Under the pieces are notes generated by a model, which saw only the letters and a program-made list of their open reading frames with translations, made no database searches and was not told the DNA's origin. The translations under genes and the position numbers were made by a program. Source: JAOBAU01 sp034667465 (GTDB lineage Bacteria; Acidobacteriota; Thermoanaerobaculia; Gp7-AA8). From it: a stretch of DNA of 64,000 nt. The DNA lies in the NCBI GenBank assembly GCA_034667465.1, contig JAXDJV010000002.1, positions 682,001-746,000 on the forward strand. Reading direction: 5' to 3'. Shown in pieces: positions 36,030 to 44,276 of this stretch; positions within the stretch are counted from its first letter, which is position 1, and every line of letters begins with the position of its first letter.

Positions 36030-36899
36030 TCATCGAACCAGCGACCGCAAAACCGCCAGGTTCTTCCGATCCGATTCGTGCTCGATCGGCTTCGGCGTTT
36101 CGAGCAGCTTCGGCAGGCGCGTGAAGCGCGGATCGTTGAGCAGAAATCCGAATGCTTCCCGGCCGATCATCCCGTCGCCGATGTGCTCGTGGCGATCGAC
36201 GCGCGAGCCGAGCGGCTTCTTCGAATCGTTGATGTGAAACACGCCGACGTTCTCGATGCCGACGTGTTTTTCGAGCTCGTCGATCGTCCGCTCGTAACCG
36301 TCGCGCGTCCGGATTTCGTAACCGGCCGCGAAGATGTGGCAGGTGTCGACGCAAACACCGACGCGCGCCTTGTCGTCGACGAGTTGGATGATGCGGCCGA
36401 GCTCTTCGAACGAACAACCAAGGCACGATCCCTGTCCCGCTGCCGTCTCGAGCAGCGTGACGACTTTGTGATTCGGCAGCGCCGCGTGAATCTGATCGAG
36501 CGAGCGCGCGATCTGTTCGAGTCCGGCGTCGACTCCCGCGCCCATGTGTGCGCCGGGATGAAGCACGACGCCATGCGCGCCGAGCCGTTCCGCGCGATCG
36601 AGCTCGTCAATCATCGCCGCGATCGACTTGCGATGAAACTCCGCGTTCGTCGTCGCGAGATTGATCAGATACGAAGCGTGCGTGACGATCGGACGAACGG
36701 TGCGCAGCTCATGAAAGAGCGCGACATCGGCGTCGGTCAGCTCTTTTCCCTTCCACTGATTTGAGTTCTTCGCGAAGAGGGCGAGCGCGGATGCGTTGAT
36801 CTCCGTGGCGCGATCGAAGACGGTGTGCAGGCCGCCCTTCGTCGAGATATGTGCGCCGATGAGATCGCCGGGAGCATCGGGGAATTGGAACCGGGACAT
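36030..36899 (-). CDS. nfo: Deoxyribonuclease IV (AP endonuclease)
   Basis: A 289-residue zinc-dependent TIM-barrel enzyme that cleaves DNA 5' to abasic sites. Metal-binding motifs are LIGAHISTKGGL near residue 13, THASYLINLA, GVVLHPGAHMGAG near 110, LLETAAGQGSCLGCSFEEL, VGVCVDTCHIFAAGYEI near 175, VGVFHINDSKKPLGSRVDRHEHIGDG near 210 and LLETPKP at the end. The ATG at 36899 is preferred; a TTG at 36911 is in frame. The stop abuts a palindrome. Confidence 0.95.
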   Translation of the reverse strand: MSRFQFPDAPGDLIGAHISTKGGLHTVFDRATEINASALALFAKNSNQWKGKELTDADVALFHELRTVRPIVTHASYLINLATTNAEFHRKSIAAMIDELDRAERLGAHGVVLHPGAHMGAGVDAGLEQIARSLDQIHAALPNHKVVTLLETAAGQGSCLGCSFEELGRIIQLVDDKARVGVCVDTCHIFAAGYEIRTRDGYERTIDELEKHVGIENVGVFHINDSKKPLGSRVDRHEHIGDGMIGREAFGFLLNDPRFTRLPKLLETPKPIEHESDRKNLAVLRSLVR

Positions 36900-36943
36900 G
36901 AGACGACGCAAACGAAACGGAAGCGCAATTCAATCCTGCCCCC

Positions 36944-37031
36944 GTCATCCTGAGCGAAGCGAAGGATCCGGGCGGGCGGGGCGCTCCGCCGCCGCGCCAC
37001 CGCCCGGATCCCTCGCTTCGCTCAGGATGAC
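36944..37031. repeat. HPERSEGSG-type palindrome
   Basis: GTCATCCTGAGCGAAGCGAA at left and CTCGCTTCGCTCAGGATGAC at right. This copy has an A/T exchange in both arms that keeps pairing (GAAGC/GCTTC), a sign that the stem is maintained. Confidence 0.92.
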
Positions 37032-37034
37032 GAT

Positions 37035-38048
37035 CTACTGCAGGCGGAAATTCACCGTCACCGTGTAGTAAACGTCGATCGGCTCGCCGCGGAACGTCGC
37101 GGGGCGGAAGCGCCAGCGCCGGACGGCGTCGCGCGCGGCGTCACCTAATCCGTAAGGCAAATCCTTGATCACTTCGACGTCATCGATCGTGCCGTCGCGG
37201 CGGACGATTCCGCGGATGACGACCGATCCCGCGACGCCGGCGCGCCGCGCCATCGACGGATATTGCGGCACGACGCGGTCGACCTCTTCCGGCTGCGTGC
37301 CGCCGGGCGGGACCGCTGGATACACACCGCCGCGATCGGCCGTTGCTTCGGCGACCGGCGCCGGTGTCGGCGGTGGCGCCGGTTCGGTTGCGGCCGCGGT
37401 CTCGGTCGGTTGCGGAAGTACGGTCGCAGTCGTGTCAGTCGGTGCTGTCGTTGCGTTGTCCGTCCGCACTTCGAGCTGCTTCGTGCCGGCGGAACTGACG
37501 TCGACCGCATCGACGTCGAGATAGGCGATCTGATTGTCGTGATCGATCGCGAAGAAATCGTGATCGCGCGTGTAGAGCCGCACCTGCGTGTCCGCCGGCA
37601 GCTCGCCGATGATCGGATAGAAGATGCCCGGTCCCGCGTAAAGCACCGCGCGTGACGAGACGATGCCGGCCAGCGCCGGAAGCTTGCGAATGCGCTCGTA
37701 GCGCGCCAGACGGCGCTCGCGCTCCGACGTCCGTTCGAGACTGTTGCGCTCCGCCCATCCGGTCAGCCCTTCGCTGTCCTGCACGCGCACCCACGCGCCG
37801 CGATCTTCGAGCACGATCAGTTTTTCAGCGGCGGTCGCCGTCGCAACGACCGGCGCTTTCGCATTCGGCTCGGTGCGCAATCGCAAACGGAGCGGCAGCA
37901 CCGACAACGATTCGGAAACCGCGGGCGGCGCCGGTTTGCGTTTGCCGGTCGTGAAGAGAAGGAGGGTGAGCAACGCGAAGAAGATCACGCCGAGAAAGAT
38001 GACGACGAAAAGGCCGCGATTGGCCTTCGTGGACGTGGTCTGAGTCAC
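37035..38048 (-). CDS. Membrane protein with SH3-like and TonB C-terminal domains
   Basis: A 337-residue protein with a transmembrane anchor at about residues 12-33 (LFVVIFLGVIFFALLTLLLF). A bacterial SH3 domain follows (LRLRTEPNAKAPVVATATAAEKL...GAWVRVQDSEGLTGWAERNSL, about 50-105), then a second SH3-like segment (AVLYAGPGIFYPIIGELPADTQVRLYT). After a Thr/Pro/Ala linker comes a TonB C-terminal domain (VVPQYPSMARRAGVAGSVVIRGIV...AVRRWRFRPATFRGEP, about 255-337). It would span the periplasm and probably contact peptidoglycan. The start is GTG 38048, two bases after the argF stop. Confidence 0.88.
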   Translation of the reverse strand: MTQTTSTKANRGLFVVIFLGVIFFALLTLLLFTTGKRKPAPPAVSESLSVLPLRLRLRTEPNAKAPVVATATAAEKLIVLEDRGAWVRVQDSEGLTGWAERNSLERTSERERRLARYERIRKLPALAGIVSSRAVLYAGPGIFYPIIGELPADTQVRLYTRDHDFFAIDHDNQIAYLDVDAVDVSSAGTKQLEVRTDNATTAPTDTTATVLPQPTETAAATEPAPPPTPAPVAEATADRGGVYPAVPPGGTQPEEVDRVVPQYPSMARRAGVAGSVVIRGIVRRDGTIDDVEVIKDLPYGLGDAARDAVRRWRFRPATFRGEPIDVYYTVTVNFRLQ

Positions 38049-38050
38049 GT

Positions 38051-38983
38051 TCAGCGCTTCTTCCGATCCTTCATCAGCACGTAAAGGATTGCCTTCTGCA
38101 CGTGCAGTCGATTCTCCGCCTCGTCGTAAATCACCGAACGCGCCGAATCAATGACCGACGATGCAACCTCCTCGCCGCGATGCGCGGGAAGGCAGTGCAT
38201 GAAGATTGATTTCTCTTTCGCCATCGCCATGACGCGGTCGTCGACGATCCAGCCGGCGAAATCCTTCCGCCGCTTTTCGGCCTCGTCTTCCTGGCCCATC
38301 GATGCCCAGACGTCGGTCGCGACCACGTCGGCGTCGCGCACCGCTTCTTCGATCGACGTCGTCACGATCACTTTCGTTCCGGCCACCGACGCATCGTTCT
38401 GCGCCTGCGCGACGATGTACGGATCGGGCGCATAACCGCCCGGCGTCGCGACGGCGATGTCCATCCCGACTTTCGGCGCGCCGAACATCAGCGAGTGCGC
38501 CATGTTGTTGCCGTCGCCGATGTACGCGAGCTTGCGGCCTTTCAGATCGCCGAACTTTTCCCACGCCGTGAAGTAGTCGGTCATGACCTGACACGGATGC
38601 GAGAGATCGGTCAGTCCGTTGATGACCGGACACGGCGCGTACTGCGCGAGGTCGGTGACGGTCTTGTGCGCGAAGGTGCGCGCCATGATCCCGTCGACGT
38701 AACGCCCGAGGACTTTGGCGGTGTCGTAAATCGGCTCGCCGCGTCCGATCTGAATGTCGCGCGACGACAGGAAGAGCGCCTGTCCGCCGAGCTGATACAT
38801 CCCGGTCTCGAACGACACGCGAGTTCGCGTCGATGACTTTTCAAAAATCATCGCCAGCGTCTGGCGTTCCAGCGCGCCGTAAAACTTCTCCGGCGTCGCT
38901 TTCATGTCGCGCGCGATTTCGAAAATCTCCTGAACTTCGCCCGCCGTGTAGTCGTGAATCTCGATGAAGTCTTTATGTGTCAC
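38051..38983 (-). CDS. argF: Ornithine carbamoyltransferase
   Basis: A 310-residue arginine-biosynthesis enzyme. The carbamoyl-phosphate motif is FEKSSTRTRVSFE near residue 52, RTFAHKTV and the ornithine region NGLTDLSHPCQ follow, DVWASMGQE is present, and the catalytic MHCLPAHRGEEV is near 265. The start is taken as GTG 38983, because TAGAAT lies exactly seven bases upstream on the minus strand. The ATG at 38992 (adding MRR) overlaps that hexamer. It probably heads an operon with the SH3-TonB gene. Confidence 0.94.
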   Translation of the reverse strand: MTHKDFIEIHDYTAGEVQEIFEIARDMKATPEKFYGALERQTLAMIFEKSSTRTRVSFETGMYQLGGQALFLSSRDIQIGRGEPIYDTAKVLGRYVDGIMARTFAHKTVTDLAQYAPCPVINGLTDLSHPCQVMTDYFTAWEKFGDLKGRKLAYIGDGNNMAHSLMFGAPKVGMDIAVATPGGYAPDPYIVAQAQNDASVAGTKVIVTTSIEEAVRDADVVATDVWASMGQEDEAEKRRKDFAGWIVDDRVMAMAKEKSIFMHCLPAHRGEEVASSVIDSARSVIYDEAENRLHVQKAILYVLMKDRKKR

Positions 38984-38990
38984 GCGGCGC

Positions 38991-38996
38991 ATTCTA
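38991..38996 (-). promoter_or_regulatory. -10 element TAGAAT of argF
   Basis: On the minus strand TAGAAT, seven bases (GCGCCGC), then GTG 38983. The layout is the same as at moaD. Confidence 0.5.
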
Positions 38997-39014
38997 ATCT
39001 CAGGCGTATCATCC

Positions 39015-39089
39015 CAGTGCTGAGTGCAGAGTGCTGAGTCCTGAGTCGATTGGTTTTACTCAGCACTCAGCACTCAGCACTCTGCACTG
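39015..39089. repeat. CTGAGTGC-type inverted repeat
   Basis: CAGTGCTGAGTGCAGAGTGC plus CTGAGTCCTGAGT on the left and ACTCAGCACTCAGCACTCAG plus CACTCTGCACTG on the right, with an AT-rich centre. It lies between argF and the gene at 39094. Confidence 0.85.
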
Positions 39090-39093
39090 ATTT

Positions 39094-39546
39094 ATGACGT
39101 ATCAGGTCCCAATGGACGAGGTCGCGGTGATGGTCGCGCTCGAAGGCGCGGAACCTGAAGACCACTTCGTCTACCTGTCGCGCTATTCGCAACATCGCGA
39201 CGGGCCGGAAACGATGGCCGACTATCTCAATGGCGGCCGGCGTTTCTTTCCGATGCTCGCGGCCGGCGTCCCGAAGATGATCAATCGCGATCACATCGTC
39301 TGGCTTCGCTACGAAAAGCTCGCGGACCTCGGCGGCGCCGAAACGACGATCATCGAGAAGCTGACGATCCTGGAGCTGAGCGACGGCACGCGTCTCGAAG
39401 GAATCGTGCCGATCGATCGTCCGCGCGAACAGTCGCGAATTTCTGATGTGCTCAATGACGTGCGCGAAGCGTTTCTGCGGTTCGATGAGGAATCGGATAC
39501 GTACTACGTGAACAAGAACTTCATTCGGCTGGTGATCCCGCGATGA
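39094..39546 (+). CDS. Conserved-looking protein of unknown function
   Basis: A 150-residue soluble protein without signal or membrane segments. It has VYLSRYSQHRDGPETMADYLNG near residue 27, GGRRFFPMLAAGVPKMINRDHIVWLRYE near 48 and KLTILELSDGTRLEGIVPIDRP near 90. The end, TYYVNKNFIRLVIP, reads like a small beta-rich sensor or adaptor fold. I do not recognise the family. The start may be ATG 39094 or the internal ATG at 39112; neither has a good ribosome-binding site. The 3' end overlaps the convergent peptidase gene by 26 bases. Confidence 0.7.
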   Translation: MTYQVPMDEVAVMVALEGAEPEDHFVYLSRYSQHRDGPETMADYLNGGRRFFPMLAAGVPKMINRDHIVWLRYEKLADLGGAETTIIEKLTILELSDGTRLEGIVPIDRPREQSRISDVLNDVREAFLRFDEESDTYYVNKNFIRLVIPR

Positions 39547-41125
39547 CGGTCGCACGTAGCGGCACCGGCTTCGCGATCTTTCGCACAGGCGCCATGTTCG
39601 ACGCTGCCACCACGTTCCACTCGAACAGTCCGTCGTCGCTGCGCGGCTCGAGCAGATAGAACGCCAGTCGCGCCAGCGGCTGCTGCATCCGAATGATGTA
39701 CGTACCGGCGGGAAGGGTCGCGTCGGCGTGCTGCCATTCGCCGGTGAGCGTCGTTTCGTGCTGCTGCTGAAACTCGCGCTCCGAATGCGCGACGTTGGAA
39801 ACCGCGAACTGCTCAACGCCGACCATCGTCGCGACATCGAGCGTTTCGACGACGATGCCGTGCATTCGCAGATTCGCGACCGCGTTCTTCTCGCTCGCAT
39901 CGAGCGCGTACGCGAACGGCATTGCACTCGTCTCTTTCGCGACGAAGACGCCGTAGTCGGTCATCGCGATCGGCACGATCTCGCCGGTGTGCACGACTGC
40001 CGATTTGCTGATGTCGGGCTCGGCTTTTCCCTCCGGCGCGGCAACGCTTCGCTCCCACAGAATCGACACCTTCTGCTTCCACGGTTTGATCTCGAACCGC
40101 ACGCCGCCCTCGGCCACTTTGCCGCTGCGCGTTTTCGCATCGGCGCGCGCGGCGAGATCCTGCATCGCCGCGCCGTGCTGTTGGACCGCGCGCAGAATCG
40201 CCTGCAGAAACTCGTACGTCACCTCAACACGCACACGGAAATCGATGTAGCTGTACGCCTCGGAGAGAATCACGAAGCGATTGCGCAATCCGACATAGTT
40301 GTTGCCGAAGCGCGGCCGCGAATCGAACGAATACCACCCTTTCTCCGGCGTCAGCTGATCGACGAAGTTGCCGTAGTAGTACGTCTCTTTCCCGTAACGC
40401 TTCTTCATCCGCTCGCGAATCTGCGGCAGCAGTTGTTCGCGCGAGAACGCGATCAGCCGCGCGTCGGCGTTCGGATTCAGCATCGGCGAATACGTCAGCT
40501 GATAGCCGTGATACGAACCGTTGGTCGTGTGGCAGTCGACGGTGAGCAGCGGATCCCAGCGCACGAGCACGTTCTGCACGAGGCCGCGCGCTTCGGGACT
40601 TGCAAGCTTCATGTAATCGCGATTGAGATCGAGTCCCTGCGCGTTCTCGCGGATGCCGACGCCGTTCGGCGGTCCGTGCTGCGTGCGGCGATGTTCGGTC
40701 GAGATTCGTTCGTTGCCGTCGGCGTTGTAGATCGGCGCGATGAGCACGATCATCTTCGCGCGCTGCGGTGACGAGATGAGATCGCGAAGCAACATCAGCG
40801 TCGCTTCTTTTCCTTCGACTTCGCCGGCGTGAATGTTCGCCATGATGAAGACGATCGGCAGTCCGCTCGCGGCGGCGCTGCGCGGATCGCTGACGGCCGG
40901 CGGTCCGACGATCACGAGCGGCAGCGCGCGTCCTTCGTTCGTCGTGGCGAATGTCTCAACGCGCACGTCGGCATCGTTCGCCTGGATCGCGGAGATGAAC
41001 GCGCGCACGTCGTCGTAGCGCGAAGTCGACGTGTAGTTGCTCGTCTCCGCGACGGTGCGGGGCAGGTCAGACGCAACGACAGCGCTACTCATCAGCAGCG
41101 CGAAGATAACGGCCCGAATCTTCAC
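39521..41125 (-). CDS. Secreted M14-family zinc carboxypeptidase
   Basis: A 534-residue protein with a signal peptide (MKIRAVIFALLMSSAVVAS). The metal site is IHAGEVEGKEATLM near residue 120 (His and Glu) with the third ligand His in DCHTTNGSYHG near 200. LDLNRDYMKLASPEARG supplies the Asn-Arg substrate pair. The catalytic Glu would be in the region RFVILSEAYSYIDF near 285. The C-terminal third is a beta-rich accessory domain (ATLPAGTYIIRMQQPLARLA). The start is GTG 41125, with AGGGAGAG upstream. It overlaps the end of the metallo-beta-lactamase-fold gene by 41 bases. Confidence 0.9.
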   Translation of the reverse strand: MKIRAVIFALLMSSAVVASDLPRTVAETSNYTSTSRYDDVRAFISAIQANDADVRVETFATTNEGRALPLVIVGPPAVSDPRSAAASGLPIVFIMANIHAGEVEGKEATLMLLRDLISSPQRAKMIVLIAPIYNADGNERISTEHRRTQHGPPNGVGIRENAQGLDLNRDYMKLASPEARGLVQNVLVRWDPLLTVDCHTTNGSYHGYQLTYSPMLNPNADARLIAFSREQLLPQIRERMKKRYGKETYYYGNFVDQLTPEKGWYSFDSRPRFGNNYVGLRNRFVILSEAYSYIDFRVRVEVTYEFLQAILRAVQQHGAAMQDLAARADAKTRSGKVAEGGVRFEIKPWKQKVSILWERSVAAPEGKAEPDISKSAVVHTGEIVPIAMTDYGVFVAKETSAMPFAYALDASEKNAVANLRMHGIVVETLDVATMVGVEQFAVSNVAHSEREFQQQHETTLTGEWQHADATLPAGTYIIRMQQPLARLAFYLLEPRSDDGLFEWNVVAASNMAPVRKIAKPVPLRATVIAGSPAE

Positions 41126-41840
41126 GAACTCTCCCTTCCCGTTGCAGCTTCACTAGGTGTGCGGTGAGTTGCAGTTCGGCGGCGCGATGCAGCCGTTCAT
41201 CGAGCTGCGGATAAATCTGCGCGCGCAACTCGGCGGTGGTCCTCGCGCCGTTTGCGAGTGCATCGATGAGCTGCCGTTCGCGCTCGAGTCGATGGGCGAT
41301 GTACTCGTCGATCAGCGCGACGGCGTCATCGCGCGTTGGACCGTGCGCCGGATGAATGCGCCGCGGATTGCGCGCGCGCAGCATGGCGAGTGAGCGGAGA
41401 TAAGCGCCCATGTCGCCGTCGGGCGGAAAGATCACCGTCGTTCCTTCGCCGAGAATCGTGTCGCCGGTGAAGAGCGCGCCGGTCGAGGTGAGGTAGCAGA
41501 TGTGCTCGCGCGTGTGGCCGGGCGTTGCGATCGCTTCGAGCGACTCGTCGTCGACGTTGAACGTTTCGCCGCCGTTCACGCGAACGTCGGCGATGTCGAG
41601 CGGCGCGATGATTCTTGCGCCGGTGGCCCGTTTCAGCGGCAGCGCGGCGGGCGCGTGATCTTCGTGACGATGCGTGATGAAGATCGTGTCGAGGCGCGGC
41701 ATCGCATCGATGATCGCGGCGATGTGCGAGTCGATGGCGGGACCGGGATCGATCACCGCGGTGTCGCCGAGGAGCCACGTGTGCGTGCCGGTGAGCGTGA
41801 ACGGACCGGGATTCGGCGCGGTGATGCTGCGGATGTTCAT
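41085..41840 (-). CDS. Metallo-beta-lactamase-fold hydrolase (LACTB2-like)
   Basis: A 251-residue protein from ATG 41840. The metal motif is FITHRHEDHAPAALP near residue 55, with further ligands in ATPGHTREHICY and LFTGDTILGEG, and IHPAHGP near 165. A C-terminal winged-helix-like domain (ELRAQIYPQLDERLHRAAELQLTAHL) is as in LACTB2 and related endoribonuclease-like proteins. Its start overlaps the nudix stop by four bases (ATGA), so the genes are coupled. The open frame extending to 42143 is not part of the gene. Confidence 0.9.
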   Translation of the reverse strand: MNIRSITAPNPGPFTLTGTHTWLLGDTAVIDPGPAIDSHIAAIIDAMPRLDTIFITHRHEDHAPAALPLKRATGARIIAPLDIADVRVNGGETFNVDDESLEAIATPGHTREHICYLTSTGALFTGDTILGEGTTVIFPPDGDMGAYLRSLAMLRARNPRRIHPAHGPTRDDAVALIDEYIAHRLERERQLIDALANGARTTAELRAQIYPQLDERLHRAAELQLTAHLVKLQREGRVREDSGRYLRAADE

Positions 41841-42469
41841 GGCATCCGAATCCTGCCGTCGGCGATGAGCGGCTGAATCGGCTGAATGTCGGCGCCGCGC
41901 CGCGAGTCGATCAACTCCGCCGCGGTCGTGAAATCGACGATCGCTTCGAGGTTCTTGATCGTCGGGAAAACGAGTCGCAGTTCTTTTTTCTGCGCGAGCG
42001 CATCTGCCGGCGTAAGCCACGCCAGCTCCACCGCTTCCGCTTCGGCGGCGGTCGCGATCACGTCGCGCGAAACCTGCGTCAGGAAGAACCACGTATCGAA
42101 TCGCTTCGGAACGCCGAATGGCGTGATCCAGTGCGACGTCCAAACGAGCCGCTCGAAATCGATCGGCGATTCGCTGAGCAGTTCGGCGAATGATTTCTCG
42201 CGCTGTGAATCGGTGAGCGGCGCGCCGAGCCAGACGCCGGTCTCTTCGAACAGCTCGCGCGTCGCGGCGATGCGCATCGTCGACAGTTCCGAGCCATCGC
42301 CGAGCGTGCGATCTTCATCGTCGACCGCGCCGCCGGGAAACACCCACGCGTCGGGGACGAAGCTGGCGTCGGCGCGGCGGCGCATCATCAGCACTTCGAG
42401 CGGGCCGTCTCCCGAACCATTGCGCAACACGAGCACGCTGGCTGCGGGAACGGCGACTACTTCTGCCAT
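41837..42469 (-). CDS. NUDIX hydrolase
   Basis: A 210-residue protein. PDAWVFPGGAVDDEDRTLGD with ATRELFEETGVWLG gives a nudix box whose insert is longer than in small members. The Gly-Glu-Arg-Glu-Glu pattern is intact. The length and the segment FERLVWTSHWITPFGVPKRFDTWFFL fit the larger CoA/ADP-ribose pyrophosphatase-like group (NUDT7/19-like). The start ATG 42469 has GAGGAG eight bases upstream. The gene overlaps moaE by 13 bases and the MBL gene by four. Confidence 0.88.
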   Translation of the reverse strand: MAEVVAVPAASVLVLRNGSGDGPLEVLMMRRRADASFVPDAWVFPGGAVDDEDRTLGDGSELSTMRIAATRELFEETGVWLGAPLTDSQREKSFAELLSESPIDFERLVWTSHWITPFGVPKRFDTWFFLTQVSRDVIATAAEAEAVELAWLTPADALAQKKELRLVFPTIKNLEAIVDFTTAAELIDSRRGADIQPIQPLIADGRIRMP

Positions 42470-42867
42470 CCGACCCACTCCTCGCCGTCGGGCCCTTTTT
42501 CTTTTTTCCAGATCGGGACCGTTTGCTTGATGCGATCGATCAGCGCGCGGCAGGCGCCGAACGATTCGCCGCGATGTGGCGACGAGCAGACGATCGCGAT
42601 CGACGAATCGCCGACGTGCAGGAGTCCGAGACGATGCACGACCGCGATCGCCGTGTCGGGAAATTCGCGCGCAACGTCGTCGATGATGCGGGCGATCTCT
42701 TTCTCCGCCATCGGGCGATAGGCGTCGTAGAAGATCGATTCGACGGCGCGGCCGTCGTGATGATTGCGGACGACCCCTTCGAAGAGGACGTACGCGCCGT
42801 CGGAAGGACGCATGACGCGCGCGACGAGCGCGGTGGCGTTGATGGGTTCGTCGGTGAGGTGCGTCAT
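42457..42867 (-). CDS. moaE: Molybdopterin synthase catalytic subunit MoaE
   Basis: A 136-residue subunit that, with MoaD, inserts the dithiolene sulfurs into precursor Z to make molybdopterin. GAYVLFEGVVRNHHDGRAVESIFYDAY near residue 25, VVHRLGLLHVGDSSIAIVCSSPHRGESFGACRALIDRIKQTVPIWKKE near 80-125 and the final EEWVGWQ are the family features, including the catalytic Lys pair. The start is ATG 42867, ten bases after the moaD stop. No other moa genes are in the window. Confidence 0.95.
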   Translation of the reverse strand: MTHLTDEPINATALVARVMRPSDGAYVLFEGVVRNHHDGRAVESIFYDAYRPMAEKEIARIIDDVAREFPDTAIAVVHRLGLLHVGDSSIAIVCSSPHRGESFGACRALIDRIKQTVPIWKKEKGPDGEEWVGWQK

Positions 42868-42877
42868 GAAGTCGACG

Positions 42878-43123
42878 TCATCCCCCCGCCACCGGCGGAA
42901 TGAACGCCAGCTCGTCGCCGTCGCGCAGCAGCTGATCCGGCGACGCGTAGCTTTCATTGATCGCCGTCATCGGCGGGAGCTCGTACGCGGCGAGCTCGGT
43001 GTGTTGCGCGCGCAGCGATTGCCAGACGTCGCGTGCGCGGGTTCCGTCGGCGAGCTCGAGCTCGGTTTCCGCGCGGCCGGTGATGTCGCGGAGGACCGCG
43101 AAGCAGAGGAGTCGAACCTTCAC
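42878..43123 (-). CDS. moaD: Molybdopterin synthase sulfur carrier subunit MoaD
   Basis: An 81-residue ubiquitin-like protein ending in the required Gly-Gly (FIPPVAGG), which is thiocarboxylated. The fold starts VKVRLLCFAVLRDITG and has LLRDGDELAFIPP. The start is taken as GTG 43123, because TAGAAT lies seven bases upstream; the ATG at 43132 (adding MRR) overlaps that hexamer. It is the first gene of moaD-moaE-nudix-MBL-M14 and is divergent from the DUF1858 gene. Confidence 0.92.
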   Translation of the reverse strand: MKVRLLCFAVLRDITGRAETELELADGTRARDVWQSLRAQHTELAAYELPPMTAINESYASPDQLLRDGDELAFIPPVAGG

Positions 43124-43130
43124 GCGCCGC

Positions 43131-43136
43131 ATTCTA
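43131..43136 (-). promoter_or_regulatory. -10 element TAGAAT of moaD
   Basis: On the minus strand TAGAAT, seven bases (GCGGCGC), then GTG 43123. It overlaps the -10 of the divergent DUF1858 gene. Confidence 0.55.
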
Positions 43137-43142
43137 TAAAAT
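43137..43142 (+). promoter_or_regulatory. -10 element TAAAAT (or TATAAA) of DUF1858 gene
   Basis: TATAAA at 43135-43140 or TAAAAT at 43137-43142, eight or six bases before GTG 43149. It shares bases 43135-43136 with the moaD -10 on the other strand. Confidence 0.5.
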
Positions 43143-43148
43143 CGTCCG

Positions 43149-43373
43149 GTGACGAACGCCTTCACGAAAGAGATGACGGTCGGCGATGCGCTCGCCGCCC
43201 ACCCGCACGCGCGCTGGGTGTTCGCCGCGTATCACCTCAACGGCTGCACGAACTGCGTCTCGCGCGTCGACGAAACGCTCGAGGAAGTCGGCGTGGCGTA
43301 CGGCATCTCCGTCGAGAAGCTGCTCGCCGATCTGAACGCGCTTCAGGTCGCTGCCGTCTCTTCGTCGTCGTGA
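43149..43373 (+). CDS. DUF1858 redox-disulfide protein
   Basis: A 74-residue protein. TVGDALAAHPHARWVFAAYHLNGCTNCVSRVDETLEEVGVAYGI matches the DUF1858 domain (hybrid-cluster-associated disulfide family), with a CxxC (Cys-Thr-Asn-Cys) at the start of a helix. The members probably undergo thiol redox chemistry or bind a metal, but the role is not established. The start is GTG 43149; no ATG is available. The C-terminal VAAVSSSS is low complexity. Confidence 0.85.
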   Translation: MTNAFTKEMTVGDALAAHPHARWVFAAYHLNGCTNCVSRVDETLEEVGVAYGISVEKLLADLNALQVAAVSSSS

Positions 43374-43432
43374 GCCGGCACGGCCGGCGGCGTATGTGGC
43401 AGAGCCTTCGCGCCGTTTCCGATTCTGCGGGC

Positions 43433-44008
43433 CTACGTGATTGCTATGACACCTTCGGTGTCATTTGAAGCGGCGAGCAGCGCATCGCGGACGAACGTGA
43501 TGTGCTCTTCGAGGTCGACGCCGAGTTCCGCGATGCTGTTGTAGATGTCGTCGCGGCTGACGGTGCGCGCGAACGCTTTGTCCTTCAGCTTCTTCTTCAC
43601 CGATGACGGCTTCACGTCGGCGAGCTGCTTCGACGGCTGCACGAGCGCGCAGGCGGTCAGGAATCCGCAGAGCTCGTCGCACGCGAAGAGCGCTTTCGCC
43701 ATCAGCGTGTCGCGCGCGACGCCGGTGTACGGCGCGTGTCCCATGATGGCGCGGCGCAGCTCCTCGTCGAAGCCTTCCTCCTCGAGGATCTTCGAGCCGA
43801 CGTACGGATGCTGATCGGCGTTCGGGAACTGCTCGTAATCGAAATCGTGAAGCAGTCCGGCGATGCCCCAGCGCACCGGATCTTCGCCGGGCGCGAACTT
43901 CCGCGCGCACGCCTGCATGGCGCGCTCGACGGAGAGAGCGTGTTTCCGCAGCGATTCGGTGTGCGTGTATTTGTGGAGGAGAGCGAGGGCTTCGGCGCGC
44001 GTCTTCAC
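43433..44008 (-). CDS. HD-domain phosphohydrolase
   Basis: A 191-residue cytosolic protein from GTG 44008; an upstream in-frame GTG at 44032 would add eight residues. TESLRKHALSVERAMQACARKF, then GIAGLLHDFDYEQFP with the HD pair, HPYVGSKILEEEGF and AIMGHAPYTG give the metal-binding histidines. The final part (KKLKDKAFARTVSRDDIYNSIAELGVDLEEHI) is as in predicted hydrolases of this size. TATTGT lies seven bases before GTG 44008, which supports that start. Its substrate is unknown. Confidence 0.88.
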   Translation of the reverse strand: MKTRAEALALLHKYTHTESLRKHALSVERAMQACARKFAPGEDPVRWGIAGLLHDFDYEQFPNADQHPYVGSKILEEEGFDEELRRAIMGHAPYTGVARDTLMAKALFACDELCGFLTACALVQPSKQLADVKPSSVKKKLKDKAFARTVSRDDIYNSIAELGVDLEEHITFVRDALLAASNDTEGVIAIT

Positions 44009-44015
44009 ATCGGAA

Positions 44016-44021
44016 ACAATA
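44016..44021 (-). promoter_or_regulatory. -10 element TATTGT of the HD gene
   Basis: On the minus strand TATTGT, seven bases (TTCCGAT), then GTG 44008; no Shine-Dalgarno sequence. Confidence 0.4.
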
Positions 44022-44138
44022 CCGGATTGCACGATTTTCCTAACCGGCCTGGTTAAGAATTACAACTTCGACGCGTGCGCGGGAAAAAGTTACCGACGTC
44101 CTGGACGGCTGCGCAGTCGGGACGGAACTAAACAGGAA

Positions 44139-44276
44139 ATGTCCCAAGTGCGTCTAAATCCAGATATTTCCAGCGTTCGGACGTACAGCTGCGCTCGCCA
44201 GGAGTGCTGCTCGAAGGCCGTTAGTACCTTTCTTCACAAGTTGGCAGGAGCCATGCAACAGGGAGCGGCACGATGA
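44139..44276 (+). CDS. Possible 45-residue ORF, weak
   Basis: ATG 44139 to TGA 44274-44276, beginning SQVRLNPDISSVRTYSC and ending HKLAGAMQQGAAR, with four cysteines in the first half. The upstream AGGA is only one base from the ATG, which is too close for a good ribosome-binding site. An internal ATG at 44253, with CAGGAG at normal spacing, would give a seven-residue leader peptide (MQQGAAR). The stop overlaps the start of the next tiny ORF by ATGA. No family was recognised. Confidence 0.2.
   Translation: MSQVRLNPDISSVRTYSCARQECCSKAVSTFLHKLAGAMQQGAAR

Noticed and set aside
41085..42143. Fusion of nudix-region sequence to the metallo-beta-lactamase protein
   Set aside because: The upstream part of the frame lies within the nudix gene in another frame; the ATG at 41840 with ATGA coupling explains the gene.
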